Notes: generated by a model from the letters alone, not told the origin. A stretch of DNA of 64,000 nucleotides from Lacrimispora sinapis (GCF_043633585.1 NZ_CP141832.1:3286001-3350000), one strand, 5' to 3'. Shown: positions 53,356 to 62,365, numbered from the stretch's first letter. Translations and numbers: made by a program.

Positions 53356-54612
53356 TTATATATCAAGTTTTATACCATAGAAATTTTTGTATAACAAACT
53401 TTTACCTCTTTTCAATATGATCATAATAATAAATATAATAAACATATTATTCACGATATAAGTAACATCCGGTCCTATTATACTGGAAATAAAACCGGAA
53501 TAAAGAATTCCTAACGGAACAAACAGGCTAGAGCTAAATGTTAATAACGCAAAAAAACGGCCTTGAAACTGCAGTGGAGTATGAATTTGAAAATAAGAAT
53601 TTAATGGCACATTTACACATGTGGTAAAAAATCCAATTAATAACTGTATTATTAGAAATAGAAAAAAATATAAAGTTTTTAAAGGATACAATATGATGGA
53701 TAATCCACCCGTAATAATCATCAATCCACTATTAATCAAAATAAAATGATACATATAATTTTGTAATTTAATTATACGGTTTTTAAAGATGATGAACCCC
53801 GCAATTATCGTTCCTAAAATTGCTGTTGCAGACGTAAATCCAAATAATACATCAGATATTTTATATTTTTGAATTAAAATTCCTGGATTCATTATTTCCT
53901 CACTACCACCAACAAAAAAATTCAAAGACATAACTAAAATAAACAGATATAAAATATCTTTATGATTCCGAACAAATTGAATTCCTTCTGTGAGTTCTTT
54001 AATCCAATTGGATTTTACAGAGACATCAGATTTACACGACGTGTATTGTATAAAATATTCTAATATGGCAGACGTAACATATAAAATCACCATAATTAAT
54101 AAAATTATTTTAAATCCCCATAACCCAAAAGTAAGTGTTCCTAATACAGGAGCAATAAGTGATGCAGCATTATCACCAAAACTTTTTATACCATTATATC
54201 TTTCTATGGTTTCCAATGAAACAATTTCCGAAAAAAACACTTTAGATGCTATCTCAAAAATATTAGAGACAATATTTATTATTATAGTAACTGTTAATAA
54301 AACCCCCAAATAAACATTATTAATATTGTAAGTGACAAATAATACAAAATATAAGAATCCTGTAAACAGATCACACAGAATAATAATATTTTTCCTATTA
54401 AACCTATCCACGAATAATCCTAATAATGGTGTCACAATAATTGCCGGTACTGTAGACAATGTAAAAAAAACACCTGACCAAGCTAAACTTCCCGAGCTTT
54501 TTAAAATAAATAATGGTAAAACTATAAGGTAAAAAGCCACTCCGAACTTAGAAGTCACTCTTCCCATAATTAACAAAATAATATTCTTTTTATAGTTTCT
54601 ATCTCCCCCCAT
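53356..54612 (-). CDS. MFS transporter (macrolide-efflux-like)
   Basis: 418 residues, about 12 helices, very AT-rich codons. MGRVTSKFGVAFYLIVLPLFILKSSGSLAWSGVFFTLSTVPAIIVTPLLGLFVDRFNRKNIIILCDL resembles the MFS_3 group (MefA-like) with motif A GLFVDRFNRKNII. ATG 54612 is preceded by AAGGAG within the upstream gene's end, four bases after its stop, so the two are translationally linked. Probably exports a compound sensed by the DUF2087 regulator; the compound is unknown. Confidence 0.88.
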   Translation of the reverse strand: MGGDRNYKKNIILLIMGRVTSKFGVAFYLIVLPLFILKSSGSLAWSGVFFTLSTVPAIIVTPLLGLFVDRFNRKNIIILCDLFTGFLYFVLFVTYNINNVYLGVLLTVTIIINIVSNIFEIASKVFFSEIVSLETIERYNGIKSFGDNAASLIAPVLGTLTFGLWGFKIILLIMVILYVTSAILEYFIQYTSCKSDVSVKSNWIKELTEGIQFVRNHKDILYLFILVMSLNFFVGGSEEIMNPGILIQKYKISDVLFGFTSATAILGTIIAGFIIFKNRIIKLQNYMYHFILINSGLMIITGGLSIILYPLKTLYFFLFLIIQLLIGFFTTCVNVPLNSYFQIHTPLQFQGRFFALLTFSSSLFVPLGILYSGFISSIIGPDVTYIVNNMFIIFIIMIILKRGKSLLYKNFYGIKLDI

Positions 54613-54616
54613 ACGC

Positions 54617-55390
54617 TTACTCCTTGATCCAATATTCAGAGCAAGAATCCGTTCTTTCTAAAAAACCATATTCAATTAATAACCGCCGAATATATGGAAA
54701 ATCGCTGTAAATCTTTTTTAACACATTATTTACTTCAATTTCACTATAATGTATACCTGGTGAAAAGTTACTTGCAATTTCCCTTAGTATTACGATTTTT
54801 CCCTTTTCTTTAGCAGGAAACTGTTTGATACAGCCATTTTGATCTATATATCTTGCGATCATTTTTTTCTTTTCCTCAACAGTGACATTGTAACGATCAT
54901 CAATCATTGTAGCGGTTTTATGGGCATCATAAAATTGAGATGATGGTTTTTCCGATTTCATAAAGTCCTCCTTTTTTTTAAATAGATCCATAGCAGCCAA
55001 AAATAATTTAGCTTGTTTCTCATACTCATGTAACTTATACCGATGATTTCTCACAGTAGAGCAGGAGATACCTTTTATTTCACTAATTTCTTTATCAGAT
55101 TTCCCCTCTGCCATTAATTTTAGTATAGATTGCTGTGTAGATGAAATGCCTAAAAAATTCGGATTCATATTCAGTAGATAATCTAACATGGAGCCATGCT
55201 TTTCCTCATTATGAATTTTCATCATTTTATACGCATCGTATAAATGATTATTATGCTGAAATATTTCTCCTTTCGTAAAGGTTTCATTGCATATCAGACA
55301 GTATACAAAATTATCATTTTCGTAAAAGCCGTTTGTTAACTCTTCTTGTGTCACTTGCCATAACGACTTTCTTTCATCGTGGTCTCTCAT
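54617..55390 (-). CDS. LuxR-type HTH regulator with DUF2087 domain and zinc-finger-like N-terminus
   Basis: 257 residues. Residues 25-70 contain YCLICNETFTKGEIFQHNNHLYDAYKMMKIHNEEKH, a Cys-x2-Cys...His...His pattern like a metal finger. Residues 80-125 are a LuxR-like helix-turn-helix (ISSTQQSILKLMAEGKSDKEISEIKGISCSTVRNHRYKLHEYEKQAKLF). The C-terminal 85 residues are DUF2087 (GCIKQFPAKEKGKIVILREIASNFSPGIHYSEIEVNNVLKKIYSDFPYIRRLLIEYGFLERTDSCSEYWI). First gene of the AT-rich operon, so it likely controls the MFS gene and itself. Signal unknown. Confidence 0.85.
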   Translation of the reverse strand: MRDHDERKSLWQVTQEELTNGFYENDNFVYCLICNETFTKGEIFQHNNHLYDAYKMMKIHNEEKHGSMLDYLLNMNPNFLGISSTQQSILKLMAEGKSDKEISEIKGISCSTVRNHRYKLHEYEKQAKLFLAAMDLFKKKEDFMKSEKPSSQFYDAHKTATMIDDRYNVTVEEKKKMIARYIDQNGCIKQFPAKEKGKIVILREIASNFSPGIHYSEIEVNNVLKKIYSDFPYIRRLLIEYGFLERTDSCSEYWIKE

Positions 55391-55519
55391 CTTATCCGGG
55401 CCCCTTTTTAGTAATTTTTCATTTCTACTTTTTTCTGCACTTATGAATACTACTATACTACCTATTACATTTATGAACTTGCATGTAATTATATACCTTT
55501 TATCCGTTTATGTCTATAT

Positions 55520-55552
55520 ATATGCAAACAAATATATTATTCGTTTGCATAT
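55520..55552. repeat. Inverted repeat upstream of the DUF2087 regulator
   Basis: ATATGCAAAC at 55520-55529 and GTTTGCATAT at 55543-55552, perfect 10-bp arms with a 13-base AT-rich spacer, 130 bases upstream of the regulator start and 70 bases before the IS66 remnant. Candidate operator. Confidence 0.5.
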
Positions 55553-55718
55553 TACAAATTCAAAACTACATTTAGTAATAAAGCATAAGCTGTAATTCGG
55601 ATTTTATTGTGTCTATATAAGTAAACGGTAGTCCATAGGTACCTCGCTTCTAGCCAGTTTTTTTGAGATAATGTCCTTATCTTTAAAAAACTACGAGTTT
55701 TACGGAGGTACCTGGTCT

Positions 55719-55955
55719 ATGGATAAAATCACACATGAAATGCGACTTTCTAAATGGACAACGATTGTTCGTGAATGCAACAATCGTGGCATACCTAAAA
55801 AAGAATGGTGTGCGGCCAATGGAGTTCATAACAAACAGTTCTTCTACTGGCAGCGACGTGTCAGAGAAGAAGTTTTTCAAGAAGTAAAAAACATTGTTCC
55901 TCTAGAGACAAATTTTGCACAATTGGGGAACAGGCAATTCGTGGCTTTTGCGTAG
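55719..55955 (+). CDS. tnpA: IS66 accessory protein TnpA (shortened)
   Basis: 78 residues from ATG 55719 behind GGAGG. MDKITHEMRLSKWTTIVREC followed by NNRGIPKKEWCAANGVHNKQFFYWQRRVRE is the IS66 TnpA helix-turn-helix region. The normal protein continues for about 30 more residues; here the frame ends soon after crossing the deletion junction. Confidence 0.85.
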   Translation: MDKITHEMRLSKWTTIVRECNNRGIPKKEWCAANGVHNKQFFYWQRRVREEVFQEVKNIVPLETNFAQLGNRQFVAFA

Positions 55956-56185
55956 GCAAAGCCAACTGGCATCTGATTGATACCGTGCATGGAGCCAAAG
56001 CCAGTGCCATTATTTATAGTATTGCAGAGACCGCCAAGGCGAATAATCTAAAACCTTATAATTACTTCGAGTATCTGTTGAGTGAGATTCCAAAACATCA
56101 GGATGATACAAACTTGGACTTTATGAAGGGCTTATTACCATGGTCAGACTTACTTCCCGATGAATGCCGAAAACCAATGAAATAG
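55925..56185 (+). pseudogene. tnpC: IS66 transposase TnpC, C-terminal fragment
   Basis: In a different frame from tnpA, GEQAIRGFCVGKANWHLIDT continues into VHGAKASAIIYSIAETAKANNLKPYNYFEYLLSEIPKH and ends PWSDLLPDECRK. This is the last 85 or so residues of the IS66 DDE transposase, after the catalytic domain. It has no start of its own. Confidence 0.85.
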
Positions 56186-56474
56186 AAAAAACATACGCCG
56201 CCAGAAATGGCGGTATTTAATTTCAAGGTATGCATGGACTACCGTTTACGTTTTAATCCTATTAACTCGACCCTACGGAATTTCAGCCGTGGATATGTTC
56301 GCTTCTTGCCGTATAATGAAAAATCCGAAAGCCGAAGTTTAAACTCCAGCTCTCGGAGAGTCCTTATTTCAAGCCTTTTTTACACACTATTTATCCACCC
56401 TTGACATCAATACCACGCACTCAACGGTATTACCAAAAACCCACAAAGCTCCAGACAGCTATATCAATGTATCT

Positions 56475-56771
56475 GTGGACTTTGGAAACAGCGTTGGTAT
56501 GATACCACTTAATAGTATAATTGAAAAAGCAGAGGCATACAAGCCAAAACAGAGAATTACTTACAAGCTGATAAAGGAATATATCCTTGAAAAATACAGC
56601 TTCAAAGTCCACACGGCATATATTGCCGAAGTAAAACGTGGATTGGGTTTGCAAATGTACGATGCTCCCAATGCTGTTGAAACACTAAAGCAACCAAGAA
56701 AACACCCCACTCCTATTCAAGTAGATGCCATTAAAGATGCATTAACTTATTTTGAAGTAATACAAAACTAA
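56475..56771 (+). CDS. RumA-associated C-terminal domain protein of ICEs (probably truncated)
   Basis: 98 residues from GTG 56475. IIEKAEAYKPKQRITYKLIKEYILEKYSFKVHTAYIAEVKRGLGLQMYDAPNAVETLKQPRKHPTPIQVDAIKDAL resembles the domain found at the end of RumA/RlmD-like methyltransferases, or alone, at the start of clostridial conjugative elements. In-frame codons extend upstream (KTHKAPDSYINVS) without a good start, suggesting loss of the N-terminal methyltransferase part. Function unknown. Confidence 0.65.
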   Translation: MDFGNSVGMIPLNSIIEKAEAYKPKQRITYKLIKEYILEKYSFKVHTAYIAEVKRGLGLQMYDAPNAVETLKQPRKHPTPIQVDAIKDALTYFEVIQN

Positions 56772-56844
56772 ATATGGATATGAAATTGCTTCTTATTATA
56801 TAAGGGGCAATTTTTTATACCCAAAATCGAAAGGAGGAAAACAG

Positions 56845-57666
56845 TTGAATGCAAAAGTAATTGCCGTTGCCATGCAAAAAGGCGGTGTCGGCAAAACAAC
56901 GACTTGTGCCAATTTGGGCATAGGGCTTGCACAGGAGGGCAAAAAAGTCTTGATTGTAGACAGCGACCCACAAGGCTCACTGTCTATCAGTTTAGGACAC
57001 GCACAGCCCGACAATTTACCTACAACCCTTGCAACCGTTATGGGCAAGGTCATCACCGATACCCCACTGGAACACAAGGAGGGTATCCTATCCCACCCCG
57101 AGGGAGTGGACTTGCTCCCTGCCAACATTGAGCTATCCGGCATGGAGGTATCCCTCATCAATGCCATGAGCAGAGAGACAATCCTCAAACAATATCTTGA
57201 TACAGTGAAAAAGGACTATCAATATATCCTGCTTGATACGCAGCCCTCTCTTGGTATGCTCACCGTCAATGCACTGGCGGCGGCAGACAGCGTAATTATT
57301 CCCGTACAGGCTCAGTATCTCCCTGCAAAAGGCTTGGAACAGCTTTTACAGACTATAAACAAGGTACGCAAGCAGATTAATCCCAAGCTGCAAATAGACG
57401 GTATTCTACTGACGATGGTGGATAACCGCACCAACTTTGCAAAAGACATCAGCACCCTGCTCCGTGATACCTACGGCGGTAAAATCAAGGTGTTCGCAAC
57501 GGACATTCCTCATTCAGTACGAGCCGCCGAGATTAGTGCCGAGGGCAAAAGTATTTTTGCCCATGACCCCAAAGGCAAGGTTGCAGAAAGCTACCGAGAA
57601 CTGACAAAGGAGGTGTTGAAGATTGAAAAGCTCCGCCAAAAACATAAATCTGACATCGGTAGATGA
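56845..57666 (+). CDS. parA: ParA/Soj family partition ATPase
   Basis: 273 residues from TTG 56845 behind AAAGGAGG. Deviant Walker A AMQKGGVGKTTTCANLGIGL, then VLIVDSDPQGSLS, and Walker B YILLDTQPSLGMLTVNALAAAD. Partitions the excised, replicating form of the element together with ParB. The ParB start lies inside the end of this gene (44-base overlap). Confidence 0.93.
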   Translation: MNAKVIAVAMQKGGVGKTTTCANLGIGLAQEGKKVLIVDSDPQGSLSISLGHAQPDNLPTTLATVMGKVITDTPLEHKEGILSHPEGVDLLPANIELSGMEVSLINAMSRETILKQYLDTVKKDYQYILLDTQPSLGMLTVNALAAADSVIIPVQAQYLPAKGLEQLLQTINKVRKQINPKLQIDGILLTMVDNRTNFAKDISTLLRDTYGGKIKVFATDIPHSVRAAEISAEGKSIFAHDPKGKVAESYRELTKEVLKIEKLRQKHKSDIGR

Positions 57667-58549
57667 TTTGTTTTCCACCGAAGAAAGCAGAGCCGATGCA
57701 GGCAGGGAAAAGGTTATGGAGATAGCCTTGACAGAGCTGTTTCCGTTCAAAGACCACCCATTTAAGGTAAAAGACGATGAAGCAATGGCAAACACCGCCG
57801 AGAGTATCAAGGGATATGGTGTGCTTGTTCCTGCAATCGCCCGTCCCCGTGACGAGGGCGGCTATGAACTTGTAGCAGGACACCGCAGGCACAGGGCAAG
57901 CGAACTGGCAGGACTGGAAACTATGCCCGTCATTGTCCGTAACCTTGACGATGATGCCGCCACTATTATTATGGTGGACAGTAACTTGCAAAGAGAAAAT
58001 ATCCTTCCAAGTGAACGAGCCTTTGCATATAAATTAAAGTTAGATGCCATCAAACGGCAAGGGGAACGGACAGATTTAACTTCTCGCCAAGTTGGCGAGA
58101 AGTTGTTGAGCGTGGAAGAACTTGCAAAAAATGCTCCTGACAGTCAACGACAAATACACCGCTTTATTCGCCTTACCGAGCTTATCCCCGAACTGCTTGA
58201 TATGGTAGACGATAAGAAAATCGCCTTTAACCCTGCTGTTGAGCTGTCTTACCTAAAGCCCGAGGAACAAACCAATTTGCTTGAAGCAATGGATATGGAA
58301 CAGGCAACCCCCTCTCTTTCACAGGCACAGCGGCTTAAAAAGTTTAGTGCCGAGGGAAAATGTACCCTTGAAGCCATGTGTGCCATTATGAGCGAGGAAA
58401 AGAAAGGTGAACTGGACAAGGTTACGCTTTCGAGCGATAAGCTCAGAAAGTATTTCCCCAAGTCCTACACACCGCAGAAAATGGAGGAAACTATCCTCAA
58501 ATTACTAGAAACGTGGCATAAAAAACGCACTCAAAGCCAAGAGCGATAA
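57623..58549 (+). CDS. parB: ParB/RepB/Spo0J family partition protein
   Basis: 308 residues from TTG 57623, nine bases after AGGAGG. ParB nuclease-like N-terminal domain: LTELFPFKDHPFKVKDDEAMANTAESIKGYGVLVPAIARPRDEGGYELVAGHRRHRASELAGLETMPVIVRNLDDDAATIIMVDSNLQRENILPSERAFAYKLKL, containing the CTP-binding GHRRHRAS box. A helix-turn-helix centre and C-terminal dimerisation region follow. Works with ParA on a centromere-like site not identified here. Confidence 0.93.
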   Translation: MKSSAKNINLTSVDDLFSTEESRADAGREKVMEIALTELFPFKDHPFKVKDDEAMANTAESIKGYGVLVPAIARPRDEGGYELVAGHRRHRASELAGLETMPVIVRNLDDDAATIIMVDSNLQRENILPSERAFAYKLKLDAIKRQGERTDLTSRQVGEKLLSVEELAKNAPDSQRQIHRFIRLTELIPELLDMVDDKKIAFNPAVELSYLKPEEQTNLLEAMDMEQATPSLSQAQRLKKFSAEGKCTLEAMCAIMSEEKKGELDKVTLSSDKLRKYFPKSYTPQKMEETILKLLETWHKKRTQSQER

Positions 58550-58579
58550 GGCAAAACAGCACTGAAAGGAAGTGAGGAA

Positions 58580-59470
58580 ATGGCTGTGTGCAGAATAGAA
58601 AAAACAAAGGATTACACCGTCATGGCAAACCACCATTTACGCAATAAAGGCTTGTCGCTCAAAGCAAAAGGCTTGTTATCCCTTATGCTGTCGCTCCCCG
58701 AGGATTGGGATTACACCGTAAAGGGGCTTGCCTATATCTGCAAAGACGGCATAGACAGTATTAACGGGGCGATTAAGGAGCTTGAAACCACAGGATATAT
58801 GCACCGTCAGCGTGTCAGAAATGACCGAGGACAGCTCACCACTACGGAATATACAATCCGTGAGTATCCTCAAAACATGGGCGGTGACACATTCCCTGCC
58901 GAGGGCTTGCCTGCACAGGAAAGCCCTATACTGGAAAATCCAATACAGGCTATGCCAATACAGGAAGAACCCCACCAATTAAATACTTATCTACAAACTA
59001 TTGATAAATCAAAAAAAGATTTATTCATTACTGAAACATCAAATCCTTATCAATCAAATCCCTACGGGAGCAAGAAAACGGGATATGATGAGAGAGGATG
59101 TGAAACTTACGAAGAAGTAAAAGAAATGGTCTATGAGAATATTGAATACAGGCATTTTAAGCAGCACGGCGGTATCGGTATGCGTGAGCGTTTAGATGAA
59201 ATAGCCGATATCATCATCGAAACCCTGTGTTCTAAAAAGGACACCATAAACATTGCCGGTGATGATTACCCTGCAAGGCTTGTGAAAGACAAGATGCTGA
59301 GAATTACCTCGTCCCACATTGAGTATGTGTTTGACTGCTTAAATAAAAATACCACCTATGTGCGGAACATCAAGCGGTATTTGCTTGCAACCCTTTTTAA
59401 TGCGCCATCTACCATAGATAACTACTACTCCGCTTTAGTCAATCACGATTTATACAGTCCTAACCGTTAA
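58580..59470 (+). CDS. Replication initiator protein A (RepA_N) with DUF6017-like C-terminus
   Basis: 296 residues. N-terminal RepA_N-type winged helix: YTVMANHHLRNKGLSLKAKGLLSLMLSLPEDWDYTVKGLAYICKDGIDSINGAIKELETTGYMHRQRVRNDRGQLTTTEY. A low-complexity linker follows, then a C-terminal domain (YEEVKEMVYENIEYRHFKQHGGIGMRERLDEIADIIIETLCSKKDTINIAGDDYPARLVKDKML) of DUF6017 type. Allows replication of the excised circle. Follows ParB by 30 bases. Confidence 0.88.
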   Translation: MAVCRIEKTKDYTVMANHHLRNKGLSLKAKGLLSLMLSLPEDWDYTVKGLAYICKDGIDSINGAIKELETTGYMHRQRVRNDRGQLTTTEYTIREYPQNMGGDTFPAEGLPAQESPILENPIQAMPIQEEPHQLNTYLQTIDKSKKDLFITETSNPYQSNPYGSKKTGYDERGCETYEEVKEMVYENIEYRHFKQHGGIGMRERLDEIADIIIETLCSKKDTINIAGDDYPARLVKDKMLRITSSHIEYVFDCLNKNTTYVRNIKRYLLATLFNAPSTIDNYYSALVNHDLYSPNR

Positions 59471-59537
59471 GGCACTTTGTAAAGAAATTTGCAGAGTGTC
59501 TTTTTTCATGCAAAAAAAATGAAAGGAGAATCTCAAA

Positions 59538-59882
59538 ATGAGAAAACCAATGGCTTATATTACCGCGGCTTGGAGCAATAACGAATTTGAAGTAACCGAA
59601 ACGGCGGCTAACTATTGTAGAAAGCTCTATGAAGCAGGCTACACCCCAATTTGTCCACCACTTTATCTTCCCCTGTTCCTGTGTGACGAAGTGCCGCAGG
59701 AGCATAAGGACGGAATTGATATGGCAAGGGATATTCTACGCCGTGCGAGAGTGCTTGTGGTGTGCGGCAGTATCGTAGATGAAAATGTGAAAAATGACAT
59801 TGCTATCGCCCAAAGGCTGAATATCACCGCAACTACCCTTGAGGGTATTTTAACCGTTAAGGGGCAAGGCAGAGAGGAATAA
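59538..59882 (+). CDS. DUF7768-like small ICE protein
   Basis: 114 residues. MAYITAAWSNNEFEVTETAANYCRKLYEAGYTPICPPLYLPLFLCDEVPQEHKDGIDMARDILRRARVLVVCGSIVDENVKNDIAIAQRLNI has a nucleoside 2-deoxyribosyltransferase-like Rossmann layout (also seen in DUF4406), and is a regular neighbour of RepA and PcfB in clostridial ICEs. Catalysis is not established. ATG 59538 follows AAAGGAG. Confidence 0.75.
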   Translation: MRKPMAYITAAWSNNEFEVTETAANYCRKLYEAGYTPICPPLYLPLFLCDEVPQEHKDGIDMARDILRRARVLVVCGSIVDENVKNDIAIAQRLNITATTLEGILTVKGQGREE

Positions 59883-59917
59883 TGACCGTAGGAAAACCGT
59901 GAAAGGAGGGATTTTTC

Positions 59918-60394
59918 ATGCAGGAAGAAGTGGAACAAAAAACCGTTGCCCTTGTCATCAGTGCAGGCAAGCTCACAGGCAGAGAGCTGAAAAAAGCAAT
60001 GCTAAAACTGCTTGCACATTTGAAAGACAAAAAAGCCCACCCCAATATCCCGCAGGGAAAACAATCGGTAAAACAGCTTGCCGAGCAAGGTCAAGGTATG
60101 AACAGTATTGAAATCACCGACCAAAACATCAAAGATTTTGAGCGTGTGGCAAAAAAGTATGGTGTGGACTTTGCTGTTATGAAAGATAAGCACGAAGTAC
60201 CGCCGAAATATGTGGTCTTTTTCAAAGGCAAAGATGCCGATGCCATTACCAATGCCTTTAAGGAATATACCGCAGATATAGTGAAAAAGGCGGCTAGACC
60301 GTCTGTGCTTGCAGAGCTTAGAAAGTTGGCTCAGATTGTGAAAAACACCGTTGTGGATAAGGTGAAACATAAAAATAAGGAGCAGAGCCTATGA
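59918..60394 (+). CDS. PcfB family protein (DUF3801)
   Basis: 158 residues. LVISAGKLTGRELKKAMLKLLAHLKDKKA and GMNSIEITDQNIKDFERVAKKYGVDFAVMKDKHEVPPKYVVFFKGKDADAITNAFKEYT match the PcfB/DUF3801 family encoded next to VirD4 coupling proteins in Gram-positive conjugative elements. In pCF10, PcfB-like proteins are linked to the transfer machinery. Overlaps the VirD4 start by 4 bases. ATG 59918 follows AAAGGAGG. Confidence 0.88.
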   Translation: MQEEVEQKTVALVISAGKLTGRELKKAMLKLLAHLKDKKAHPNIPQGKQSVKQLAEQGQGMNSIEITDQNIKDFERVAKKYGVDFAVMKDKHEVPPKYVVFFKGKDADAITNAFKEYTADIVKKAARPSVLAELRKLAQIVKNTVVDKVKHKNKEQSL

Positions 60395-62166
60395 GTAAAA
60401 AGATGAAAAAGCTCCTTATCCTTAACATTCCCTACCTTGTGTTGGGGCTGCTGTTTACAAAGCTGCTTGAAGCATGGCGGCACACAAACGGTGTTGATTT
60501 AGGGCAAAAGATACTGAATTTGGGCGAGGGCTTATCGAGAGCTTTTGCAGTACCGTTTCCGTCCTTTTATCCCACCGACTTACTCATCGGGCTTGCCATC
60601 AGTGCATTACTAAAGCTGATAATCTATATTCGCAGTAAAAATGCAAAAAAGTACCGTAAAGGTGTGGAGTATGGCTCTGCAAGGTGGGGCAACGCAAAAG
60701 ACATTGAGCCGTATGTAGACCCCACATTCCAAAACAATGTAATCCTCACCCAAACGGAACGGCTGACCATGAACAACCGCCCCAAAGACCCAAAAACGGC
60801 ACGAAATAAAAATGTGCTGATTGTGGGCGGTTCGGGCAGTGGGAAAACAAGATTTTGGCTCAAACCAAACCTCATGCAATGCCACAGCTCCTATGTAGTA
60901 ACTGACCCAAAGGGCAGTATCGTCATTGAGTGCGGTAAGCTCCTGCTCCGTGAGGGCTATAAGGTGAAAATCCTCAACACTATCAATTTCAAGAAATCCA
61001 TGCACTATAACCCTTTTGCCTACATCAGAAGTGAAAAGGATATTTTAAAGCTCGTTACTACCTTGATTGCCAACACCAAAGGCGAGGGTAAGGCAGGCGA
61101 TGATTTTTGGGTGAAAGCAGAAACACTGCTCTACACCGCCCTTATCGCCTATATCTATTATGAAGCCCCCGAAGATGAGCAGAACTTCACAACGCTGATT
61201 GAGTTTATCAATGCCAGTGAAGTCCGTGAGGACGATGAGGAATTTAAGAACAATGTGGATTTGATGTTTGATAGGCTCGAGGAAAAAGACCCTCAGCACT
61301 TTGCCGTAAGGCAATATAAGAAGTACAAATTAGCCGCAGGCAAAACAGCGAAGTCGATTTTAATTAGCTGTGGTGCAAGGCTCGCTCCCTTTGATATTAA
61401 AGAGCTTAGAGAGCTGACCGCTTATGATGAACTGGAACTGGATACCCTCGGAGATAGGAAAACAGCACTCTTTATTATCATCAGTGATACCGATGCGACA
61501 TTCAATTTCCTTGTATCCATGTGCTACACGCAGTTATTTAACTTGCTTTGTGATAAAGCAGATGATGTGTACGGCGGTCGCTTACCTGTTCATGTGCGGT
61601 GTTTGATTGATGAGTGTGCCAATATCGGGCAGATACCAAACCTTGAGAAGCTCATGGCAACCATTCGCAGTCGTGAAATCTCAGCTTGCCTTGTTTTGCA
61701 GGCACAGAGCCAGTTAAAAGCACTCTACAAAGACAACTCCGATACCATTATCGGCAACTGTGACAGCATGATTTTCCTTGGTGGCAAGGAAAAAACCACC
61801 CTCAAGGATTTGACTGAAACCCTCGGCAAAGAAACCATTGATATGTTCAATACCTCCGACACTCGAGGTAGCCAACGCAGTTACGGTATCAACTATCAGC
61901 GGCTTGGAAAAGAACTCATGTCAATGGACGAACTATCCGTTATGGACGGTGGCAAGTGCATTTTACAGCTCAGAGGTGTTCGCCCCTTTTTCAGTGACAA
62001 ATACGATATTACAAACCACCCAAAATACATGTATCTATCTGACTTTGACAAGAAAAACGTCTTTGACATTGAGAAGTTTTTATCCGTAAAGCTGAAATTT
62101 AAACCAAACGATGTATATGAGGTTTTTGATGTAAGTGAAAAAAATAAAAATGGTAGATTTAAGTAA
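60391..62166 (+). CDS. VirD4-like type IV coupling protein
   Basis: 591 residues. Two N-terminal membrane helices (LLILNIPYLVLGLLFTKLLEAW and YPTDLLIGLAISALLKLIIYI), then Walker A VLIVGGSGSGKTRFWLKPNLMQ, Walker B in VRCLIDECANIGQIPNLEKLMATIRSREISACLVLQAQSQLKALY. Hexameric ATPase that docks the relaxase-DNA complex on the conjugation channel. Translationally coupled to PcfB. In related elements the next gene is a Maff2-type small membrane protein; here a defence module lies in between. Confidence 0.93.
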   Translation: MSKKMKKLLILNIPYLVLGLLFTKLLEAWRHTNGVDLGQKILNLGEGLSRAFAVPFPSFYPTDLLIGLAISALLKLIIYIRSKNAKKYRKGVEYGSARWGNAKDIEPYVDPTFQNNVILTQTERLTMNNRPKDPKTARNKNVLIVGGSGSGKTRFWLKPNLMQCHSSYVVTDPKGSIVIECGKLLLREGYKVKILNTINFKKSMHYNPFAYIRSEKDILKLVTTLIANTKGEGKAGDDFWVKAETLLYTALIAYIYYEAPEDEQNFTTLIEFINASEVREDDEEFKNNVDLMFDRLEEKDPQHFAVRQYKKYKLAAGKTAKSILISCGARLAPFDIKELRELTAYDELELDTLGDRKTALFIIISDTDATFNFLVSMCYTQLFNLLCDKADDVYGGRLPVHVRCLIDECANIGQIPNLEKLMATIRSREISACLVLQAQSQLKALYKDNSDTIIGNCDSMIFLGGKEKTTLKDLTETLGKETIDMFNTSDTRGSQRSYGINYQRLGKELMSMDELSVMDGGKCILQLRGVRPFFSDKYDITNHPKYMYLSDFDKKNVFDIEKFLSVKLKFKPNDVYEVFDVSEKNKNGRFK

Positions 62167-62220
62167 GAATAATGTGTATAATGGTAGGTAATGTAAATTA
62201 TTGTTTGAAGTTTAATTTGT

Positions 62221-62310
62221 TTTGCGCTCCCCTATTGTTGGTGAGCTTGGGGCGTAAAATTTATACAGATATGCCCTCGCACCTAATAATGGGCTGAGGG
62301 TATATTTTCT
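62221..62310 (+). terminator. Two hairpins after VirD4, the second a terminator
   Basis: An imperfect hairpin at 62221-62259 (TTTGCGCTCCCC with GGGGCGTAAAA) is followed by ATATGCCCTC at 62269-62278 and GAGGGTATAT at 62296-62305, then TTTCT. The second hairpin is nearly the same as the one at 63884-63920 after the TIR gene. Confidence 0.7.
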
Positions 62311-62336
62311 ATGTTGGTGTGAAAAATGTCGTTGTA

Positions 62337-62365
62337 TTGAGAAAAATAGCATTTCGTAGTATAAT
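62337..62365 (+). promoter_or_regulatory. Sigma-A promoter of the Thoeris-like module
   Basis: TTGAGA at 62337-62342, 17 bases, TATAAT at 62360-62365; start expected near 62372, 70 bases before thsA. Gives the module transcription independent of the conjugation operon. Confidence 0.75.

Larger units (their letters stand above)
55621..56249 (+). mobile_element. Internally deleted IS66-family element
   Basis: Terminal inverted repeats begin GTAAACGGTAGTCCAT at 55621 and end with its complement at 56249. Inside are the tnpA start and the tnpC end, joined near 55920; tnpB and most of tnpC are missing. No 8-base target duplication is visible (CTATATAA left, GTTTTAAT right), so flanks were rearranged or the element arrived by recombination. 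At 629 bp it can be mobilised only by a complete IS66 relative. Confidence 0.85.

Noticed and set aside
55613..56257. Eight-base target duplication for the IS66 element
   Set aside because: Left flank CTATATAA and right flank GTTTTAAT do not match.
56207..56404. 65-residue plus-strand frame after the IS66 remnant
   Set aside because: Starts inside the IS66 end, has no ribosome site and no family resemblance.
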